From NCBI RefSeq assembly GCF_003863335.1, contig NZ_RRAZ01000019.1, positions 1 through 64,000 of the forward strand: a stretch of 64,000 bases of DNA, given 5' to 3'. The position numbers and the translations under genes are program-made. Shown here one piece after another: positions 61,001-64,000 of this stretch. The notes below the pieces were generated by a model. That model saw only the letters and a program-made list of their open reading frames with translations, had not been told where the DNA came from and did not search any database. The stretch's first letter is position 1, and each line of letters opens with the position of its first letter. The DNA comes from Falsigemmobacter faecalis (GTDB lineage: Bacteria; Pseudomonadota; Alphaproteobacteria; Rhodobacterales; Rhodobacteraceae).

Positions 61001-64000
61001 GTGATGCCCGCGCCCACCGCCGTGCCATCCGCCGCGCCCGCACCGGCCACGCCGAGACTGCGGATCTTACTGTTGCCGCTGGCCAGAATGCTGACCGAAG
61101 CCGCCGCATAGGGATCGGGCACTGCCTGGCTCGGGGCCGGAATGCGGCCCTGAAGGGTGGCGTTGTCGATTTTCACCAGGGTCTTGCCGGTGATGACATT
61201 GACCGCGCCCGCAGCGCCCACCGCGTTCTGCCGCCCAAAAGCCAGCGCCCCGGCCAGGGCCCAGATCTGCGCCTCATCGCGGGCGGTGAGTTTGATGGCA
61301 TTGAACGCGCTCAGCTCAGAGCCTGCACCGATCTCAACCCGGGCATCCGCCACGATGGTATTGACCGAAGCCGAGCCTGCCGCCCCGGTTTTACCCGCAC
61401 CCGCAGAAATGCCAAAGCCATAAAGCCGCGCGTTAAAGCCCGCCTCCACCGCGATATCGCGGGCGACCAGGGCCGCGCCGTTGCGCAGGCGCACAAGCGC
61501 ATGGCGGTTGTAATTGTTCGAGCCGATCCCGATGCCGAAGCCCAGCCCCTGATCCATGCTCATATTGACGGCAATCGCGCCGCCCACGGCCAGCTGCCAG
61601 GACCGGTCCGCCGCCAGAAGATCGATGGTGCCTGCCGCGTTCAGCGCAGCGCCATCGACATCGACCAGGGTCTCGCCCTTCAGCAGGTTCATCGCGACCG
61701 AACCCGCGATGGCCTTATCGCCCTTTGAGGTGCCCGCACCGCCGACCGCGACATTGACCGTATGGCTCTCGTCTTTGGCCGAGACCTCTATTTTGCCCTC
61801 GTCCGAGGTGACATCCCCCGCCACCCGCGTCGAGACATCGCGCAGACCCAGCGTCAGGCTGAGCGCGCCCGCAAGGGCATCCGCGCCGTTCTGCGTCTGC
61901 AGCGCCACTGAGACCGCGCCGCTTGCGGCAATGGTCAGGCCATTGTTCTGCGCCGAAATCCCGACATCGCCGGTGCTGATCAGCTGCGCCCCGGCGGCAA
62001 TCTCGCTGCGGGTGCTGTTGGAGACGATCACATTGGCCACGCCCGAGCCCGCCAGCGACAGCCCGGTTTTCTGGCTGCCAACCTCTGACGTCGCTTCGGT
62101 TGCCAGATCATCGAAGAAATCGATGTCTTCCAGAAGCATCATCTTTTCAATGACATCGTCGCCCACCAGCGGGTTCAGCGACATCAGGATGCTGTCATCT
62201 TTCTTGCCGCCACCGCCGTTACCGGGGGTCTGAGGCGGGTTTGCGGCCTCCGCCGTCACCGCGCCTGCGGCGGCCACACCGATATCAATGGCATTGTTCA
62301 GCGCTTTGACCGAAGCCGTGCCCGCGGCCCGGGTATAGCCCAACACATCGGCCATTTCGCCGCTGCGGTAGCCGATCCCGGCATAGACGTCGCGGTCCAT
62401 ATAATTGACGATCACTGCGCCGCCCACGGCGGTCGCGGGCGCGCCGCTGCCTGCCGCAGTGGCACCCGAGAGACCCGCCGCCACAGCCCAGTTGATGGTC
62501 TCGTCTTTTGCCTCAATCTTCAGATTGCGCGTCAGATCGATCTGCGCATTGCCCGAGACAAGGGCAGTGGTGTTTTTCAGCGTCACATTGGCGCCAAGCG
62601 ACAGGCTGATGCCGGTTTCGCGCCCGCCGCGCCCGGCATAGACGATCTGGCCCATGAAGCGGTCATTGAGCGCGGTGACATTGAGGTCGCGGGCCTCAAT
62701 CTGCGCGCGGCCCACTGTGGCGCTGATCGAACCGCGGTTCACTTCGGCCCCAAGCGTGCCGCCAAGCGCGGTGGCGGGGCCGTCGCTGGCAAAGGGGTTG
62801 TTGGTTGGCAGGAAGTTATTGCCAAAGATCATCGCCGAGCTTTCAGCGGCAGTGACACTGACATCGCCCGTCGTTGCGACCACCGCCCCATCAAGGATGC
62901 GCGCCGCCGTCGTGGCATTGGTCATGAAAGCGTTGAGCGACAGGCCCATAACGCTGTTTTGCGCCTTGTCATCCACCGGGAAACCCGGCGCAGGTGCCGC
63001 CTTGGGAGAGCGGGTCCCCGCCGAGATCACCCCGGAAGTGGGGGTGAGGCCCGAGAGCAGATATTCCATCAGATCCGGCATCTCAGGCTGGGTATCGAGC
63101 ACCGCAGAGGCCTGGCCCGGCGCATCGGAATCGCGATCCTCCTGGGCATCCGAGAGCGCCTGGGCGGGCAGACCCTTCAGCGTCTCCAGCCGCGCGGCAT
63201 AATCGCGCCACTGCTGCACGCTGTCCCAAAGCCCCATCAGCGCCTCGCTCAGCGATCCGAGATCGGTGGCGGCATTGACGGTGACGGTGCCGCCCTGGAT
63301 ATCGCCGCCCAGCTCCGCCTCGGTCGTGCTTCCCAGATAGCTGAGCGCCCCGGCGGCAAAAATGCCATCGGTGTGCTGACCGATCAGCTGGTCATAGCTC
63401 AGCCCCAGAAGATCGGCCTTGCGCTTGAGAACAAAGCCAAAATCGCCCATCCGCGCCACGGCACGACGCACCGGACCCGAAAGCGCCGTGGTGGTGCGGT
63501 AATCGAGCGATGAGCGGACTTTCAGGGACTGCACCCCCGACAGCGTCACCGCGCCGGGGGTGGCAAAGGCGCGGTAGCTGCCATTGCCGGAAAGATCGTG
63601 ATAGCCGCCGTTCAGCGAGGCAAAGGTGTCGTCCTGGAAGCCATTGACATCAATACCAAAGCCCAGACCAAGCGTCTTGGGCTGCGAATTGGCATCCATG
63701 CCGAGATTGCGCTTGATCGCCTTGGTCATGCCGCTGATCAGCGGCTCGACATGGGGGTTTTTGGTGATGACGGCGGTGGTCGGATTGTTCTCGCTGACCG
63801 TGGCTTCCGTGACCCGCGAATTCGACAGATAAAGCGTCTGCGCCGTCAGATCGACGCCGCCGCCCGCATGCAGACCACCCGTGCTGCGATCCCCGCCCGT
63901 GCCGGGGCGGACGTTCACGGCGGCTTCGGTGTGGTTGCTGCTCAGCCCCACATTCAGCGCCACCGCCAGCCAGTCGGTATCGCCCGCATTGGCGCTGACC
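49075..64000 (-). CDS. Giant secreted repeat protein, LktA-family filamentous-adhesin-like (5' end outside window)
   Basis: An open frame of about 4,970 codons runs off the right edge without a start: the codons before the GTG at 63963 continue in frame ('SANAGDTDWLAVALNV'). The first ~2,600 visible residues are Gly/Ala-rich units of about 50-75 residues with the pattern 'AGSASVNTIVADARVEIGAG ... LTARDEAQIWALAGALA', predicting a long beta-helix. A less repetitive middle follows, including a charged helical stretch near 'HEAERERMYRDYWETRDQAN' (coordinates about 51,730-52,180). The C-terminus is again beta-repeat and ends 'ILGAVKGPDQG' without a barrel or LPxTG. I saw no cysteine reading through it. 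Secretion signals must be upstream. The resemblance is to LktA leukotoxin-type adhesins, by pattern. Confidence 0.85.
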   Translation of the reverse strand, partial: VSANAGDTDWLAVALNVGLSSNHTEAAVNVRPGTGGDRSTGGLHAGGGVDLTAQTLYLSNSRVTEATVSENNPTTAVITKNPHVEPLISGMTKAIKRNLGMDANSQPKTLGLGFGIDVNGFQDDTFASLNGGYHDLSGNGSYRAFATPGAVTLSGVQSLKVRSSLDYRTTTALSGPVRRAVARMGDFGFVLKRKADLLGLSYDQLIGQHTDGIFAAGALSYLGSTTEAELGGDIQGGTVTVNAATDLGSLSEALMGLWDSVQQWRDYAARLETLKGLPAQALSDAQEDRDSDAPGQASAVLDTQPEMPDLMEYLLSGLTPTSGVISAGTRSPKAAPAPGFPVDDKAQNSVMGLSLNAFMTNATTAARILDGAVVATTGDVSVTAAESSAMIFGNNFLPTNNPFASDGPATALGGTLGAEVNRGSISATVGRAQIEARDLNVTALNDRFMGQIVYAGRGGRETGISLSLGANVTLKNTTALVSGNAQIDLTRNLKIEAKDETINWAVAAGLSGATAAGSGAPATAVGGAVIVNYMDRDVYAGIGYRSGEMADVLGYTRAAGTASVKALNNAIDIGVAAAGAVTAEAANPPQTPGNGGGGKKDDSILMSLNPLVGDDVIEKMMLLEDIDFFDDLATEATSEVGSQKTGLSLAGSGVANVIVSNSTRSEIAAGAQLISTGDVGISAQNNGLTIAASGAVSVALQTQNGADALAGALSLTLGLRDVSTRVAGDVTSDEGKIEVSAKDESHTVNVAVGGAGTSKGDKAIAGSVAMNLLKGETLVDVDGAALNAAGTIDLLAADRSWQLAVGGAIAVNMSMDQGLGFGIGIGSNNYNRHALVRLRNGAALVARDIAVEAGFNARLYGFGISAGAGKTGAAGSASVNTIVADARVEIGAGSELSAFNAIKLTARDEAQIWALAGALAFGRQNAVGAAGAVNVITGKTLVKIDNATLQGRIPAPSQAVPDPYAAASVSILASGNSKIRSLGVAGAGAADGTAVGAGITVNTVVADAGIRMTGSTVRGAADFTASSTSTRNIQSIAGAAAAGGKGAGGAALAVNLILSNDTTTELVGNDITASAVTAKAVAEGKIRSASVAVSASTGSAVAGSVSVNVITGNTRADIQGGTLRDAASVTQIAEDNQSIKVIAGNAAVGTGGVGVGLAIAANVIAQSTYARGSYALTGGEAPDLSASAVNKAQIAAIAATVAGGSTTGVGVSAAVGDIGNRTEATLDTDAVTAGDITVTAANNSRIDILGGAAGVGMGGAGVGAAVSLAMIHDTTYAGLDASRLTQSGDLSVTAYKEGSIQAAAIGIAAGSGAGVGASVVFTMIGRESNVAGLKDAHSFDPEAEAGKASTTDAARKDADGTKTLVMADLESNAGAAGVTGLDTALSSANGRIADDVTEAKIRLQQAGQFGDILVRAEDKASIASLAGSAAAGGAAGVGAGLTVNLMFGATKAGLELAAGRSLAGSVSVLALQTGRINTHAFAFGGGGSAGVAGALNVNVMKRGLLTEVKGNGATLATNARDVIAAADQTGDIDSIAGVLALGGAAGVSAAISVSYVDDSVATAVRDVAFDTRETGIADLSRAGNVTLRATSDLEVTGSAASAGISAGAGISGAVVVNVGAGEVSNTSYDTTIFARDLEILTRGDRNFTAYSGVVAAGIAGLGLATSVNTASVKVTSRHDGLSAKLGGGGRIESSASAGFGGLAVGLSGGAVAVVGTAIANTSKSEVTTELTRADVVARGNLDVTSDLTAFVSMDGGDDSDIGTLSGGAAVGGLAGAGAAVAVNVFKGRAETRIGDQSRLAALGEDGRLDAEAARGLRIRADSAATVESYTIMAATGIGAATGAISTVVLQDSAAVRIGDLDEDGYSTGRILLNEQADGQLRSDLGYAQGSTARGHAAQDSVIAATSTATIEAHVGSVAAGLGAGGAAISVVVAENEAKVRLGGAVLGANRDVDISALADTTIGGSTSGAAAGVGAGASTVSTRFFAAQASVDLLGTDVLPRMAGGSGDLRITAQTRARNTGLTGAFSAAAVGGSGAVSVTQSDSEAGIRIDSIRGSIANEAVNGVEDAVLSSNLLAAGDVTLLADNLLDIEADTMGGSGGVFGGTSVVSQTLIAGSKAGVRIGADQSLEAGGDLSISVRDRLESATRTGAISAAGLAATGIAVDVQRFATSAEVSIGRGASLIAGGDVALSASSARQIDVGVSAGSAAGISGISAAVSTIDIGGTLQPVQEDERRAKEAAVAEVQAALAAAGDDNASGLAAGAGARDAQGAGLARSAGLNLDGSLGADTARVVIGDAAQISGRDVTLGAVSLTDVTQSTGAFGAGGIAGLASGTGLIHAGAGAQVSLGRDSTVAAQRHLQISVREGQAADGISATAHTVAGAGIAAIAVGVARVEVAGSAAITIGANSHLSGGLNSEAGEGVSLSALRDLAATLEVKNHAGGGFVGIGAAVAHVSDRGLVRIRMGESGAEGSLSGGQISVSAKNATRQSVTAEAGAGGAYLGASGVDARAVAASVTETSALGVTISGDRVSLVTEAAPDLSAVARGKALGAVATGISLATAELSAKVTADFEGVIRAGSILIETALRGEGARATASSSAGGIGAGGGADATAKGGYQVAANLRGDLVASDGDLSINTLAEGLRFQANGDGKAGGVVAAGAVTAFAGQKSGEEAAVSLTLDGLRSGDLLLARDGVKINTLNAPGYTTRVSAGSQGVFAGSAASAETQARLATSALIGTVSGGFTLSGRDISLITASRPELLSYVSSTTANLAGASGARQTAGVSIAQSLHLGAGTTLTARRSADLASVTRITRGALDGKATIYGGSGGLAGGAAVSSTLRTSVDNRFTLDDGAVIEMGAEAGLDGVLSLAALNEYDILERAELHADGGIAIPKADLKIIAERSDAILSIRDAELYSNAGLRLSAGNQVTILAYANVSTTGLAGAASGSTLADFTGAARVQVGAGASLFAAQDVELLAGYARGQLQTFDLQAETRLYNKTAAPIKTDPNADAIARDVSSVEIAAGADVKAVRDIVVAAEGGDRLVRGFGRGTDLYRQVMAEIASAVSGIFGGDPVSLDIKSGTSVDQGNHGLTLNGNLRAGARNIQVLYFDAANTAHYGDYADDFLAHAQTTWDTGTGTAATKALSDRLAEVNGWLNAPAFASNEIAKAAWTMERARLLAAIDEIRGDANRVQITVGDIRASAGNIHLRGTHVAGNGSLVAPGDALIEVKATPGSTATLAVGNLTIENYEGGAISFNGTRIRDNAMLADLSQGGTAPQLTLVSAESDPAKPVIRVEAGSAEGRLLHQGDVFNLGGEVWSSGRDVSIYREMRAADINVSGARSVSMEYQPGVRSTGGANPEDAHSAYFNTVEAAIRARVRGLNEGSSVTYRTGSLLIPAFRPARASESGGIFANSSIFISADMVNVNSTLRAGVGAYDITLHAGLDQVLQSLSGTTDILLYDPVTGQGLAAAMGHISSNAAISWDPLAKRIKVADIVALGGDVTIVGDIFSTGNGRIEVLDGFSALKVASHSAHTLELGRVMIGGELDASGQAKGAKGKISLWDYDYARPAGQQLVLREYTREAGDDRAYTYATKADRDYIFTNVTETTTTITKRREELILVGGVVDRDNTVTRITHETAPSVNVVAQAPYLSGSLSGTDYAYAVEGKLLDRSATQKSAEKKTHDSVSILKAGSGYRHYTWTETHTTVEQFEHRVKADYAIDIVFSGADALTGAQTIDINAAGSVVFGGIVNNYGGTAQVHSGAGSITAGNGNVVLSGQAMDFSAAGGSIGSAGQALNLALVAGQAVTARAADGIHLASVRGDLLVGDITTSRSDHLVSSVGAVSLAARGDLLQQAGTRITGGDITLTSTTGGIGAGESLRIDLQGAGRLSAMASGDIDVTETEGDLRVARVISQAGDVTLRAPRGAITDGLDDARTDFRTNAELAQIWANELGLTASGERTAAMIAAHEAERERMYRDYWETRDQANGNLPGDFSPGAEMLAAWEAQRSELRERGLSTDTLDADITAWTAERQAFWRSLDGESARQTGWTYTADAAEREAITTAALFDQGQMLRAISAAVVRRNTSTQEGNEGSNVSAYGSVSLMARDGVGQDLDDVVIDLLQPISTENLLLLSRALAHNVTHDAATGTMRLRRFDDLNVALTGGRDAATGLGSGVLNISSQTAGRSVFIGSEHGLRLGTITSGGGVTLRAGGAIEGSRTSGTDIITAGDLVLESAEGAIGSAARRLSVEITAGGRANLRAKGDIRLSAKDALTLAEVYSEATVDLTATGAMTDAFATATPRIVARNILLSAGAIGTLSQALGLELERGTDGSLGTLTLTGTAGDLRVRIFEDARIAAAAVSGTMAIRAEADLSLAGRLVTPGALDLNVAGDLTVERAQSTGHLSQRDLTLSAASVGGASVALQILQTGTGGLVSLTTTTGGAHAQLLADTRLSRLSLATGGEIGAEAGLALVGADVIRFGAGDLRLDLRGALDLSAASGTDITGARLQLISTHDVGRGAQRLETALDVLTADVAGELHITDAGDLLTEALSAGRVLDLLVLNDLTLGGAMRASQVVMTANRHLNIGAAPVTADELQLFALSGHIAGLSGTSGQITTPTLGSLTAYAGGAIDLTGTAGLNIRYAIAGTDLRLTASAGDLTASALQGRNLAQISASGDVTVTALGIGSVTGADQAGLGLAGLAAYGRQDLGAAARLDVTAGGAITLGLARAERVEMTSDQIDAVLTAAQANGHIDATVRDNGDDIGPVSRIETVAGQGIGDPTAGDLADLRQGLDRGLRDQSSIYFDGPVSQDAVLVHRGNQVQFAEQDAQLDQRIIRGDEELRLSRVFAGIDGQVQLELWLGPQARVNVDLGTGAVLAADPVLALETRRAGFVLNGREVLSEETARGLTERLSILAAGAGTFPLATPGEGAAAGSDGEGEAQPLLQFRLSPGWQSFRRGLDRAPLILGAVKGPDQG

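Noticed and set aside
1-64000. CRISPR arrays, tRNA, rRNA or phage modules
   Set aside because: No regularly spaced repeats, cloverleaf-like sequences or phage structural genes were seen in the window.

Overview
The window looks like a chromosomal segment of a GC-rich alphaproteobacterium, most likely of the family Rhodobacteraceae. This is inferred from three things: the pcaQ / pcaDCHGB gene order next to pobA, an EcfG-type sigma factor with matching GGAAC-N16-CGTT promoters, and coding style. No RNA operon or housekeeping marker is present to fix the genus.

Layout. (1) 1-1473 and about 12980-14920 are graveyards of broken insertion sequences (IS3, IS110, IS5, IS481 types). They carry a 96-bp near-identical inverted repeat (1264-1359 / 13391-13486) and three copies of a ~45-bp hairpin mini-element sitting inside the transposase genes. 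(2) Between them lies a catabolic island: a PucR-type regulator (1589-3166, +) facing a tightly coupled leftward operon (12688 to 3207) of an M20 peptidase/deacylase, a peptide/opine-type ABC transporter, a split UxaA-family dehydratase, a TIM-barrel isomerase and a fumarylacetoacetate-hydrolase-fold enzyme. (3) 15027-22423: a leftward operon for a NitT/TauT-type ABC importer, an FAD oxidoreductase, a class III CoA transferase, an enoyl-CoA hydratase and a ferredoxin, with a divergent LysR regulator and a perfect palindrome between them. (4) 22457-27000: an aldehyde dehydrogenase, a probable small RNA, a DUF421 membrane protein with a zinc ribbon, an AhpD-fold protein, a tiny zinc-ribbon protein and a 2-oxoglutarate/Fe(II) dioxygenase.

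(5) 27500-33000 is a general-stress-response locus: an EcfG-like sigma factor, several small envelope/stress proteins, a Cu,Zn superoxide dismutase, and an apparent operon of response regulator, NepR-like peptide and HWE histidine kinase. The sigma gene and the regulator operon each have a perfect EcfG-type promoter. The response regulator is not a normal PhyR: its receiver comes first and is followed by a sigma-region-2-like domain, with no region 4. This is the most unusual system I see here.

(6) 33100-45600 is an aromatic catabolism block: 3-oxoadipate CoA-transferase, two aldehyde dehydrogenases (one lacking the usual catalytic Glu), an AraC regulator, PobR/PobA converting 4-hydroxybenzoate to protocatechuate, and PcaQ with PcaDCHGB for ortho cleavage. 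The thiolase PcaF is not in the window. (7) 45700-48900: a hotdog thioesterase and a two-component system with a Tat-exported molybdopterin-oxidoreductase-fold protein. (8) 49075 to the right edge is the C-terminal ~4,970 residues of a giant secreted repeat protein resembling LktA-family filamentous adhesins; its start lies outside the window.
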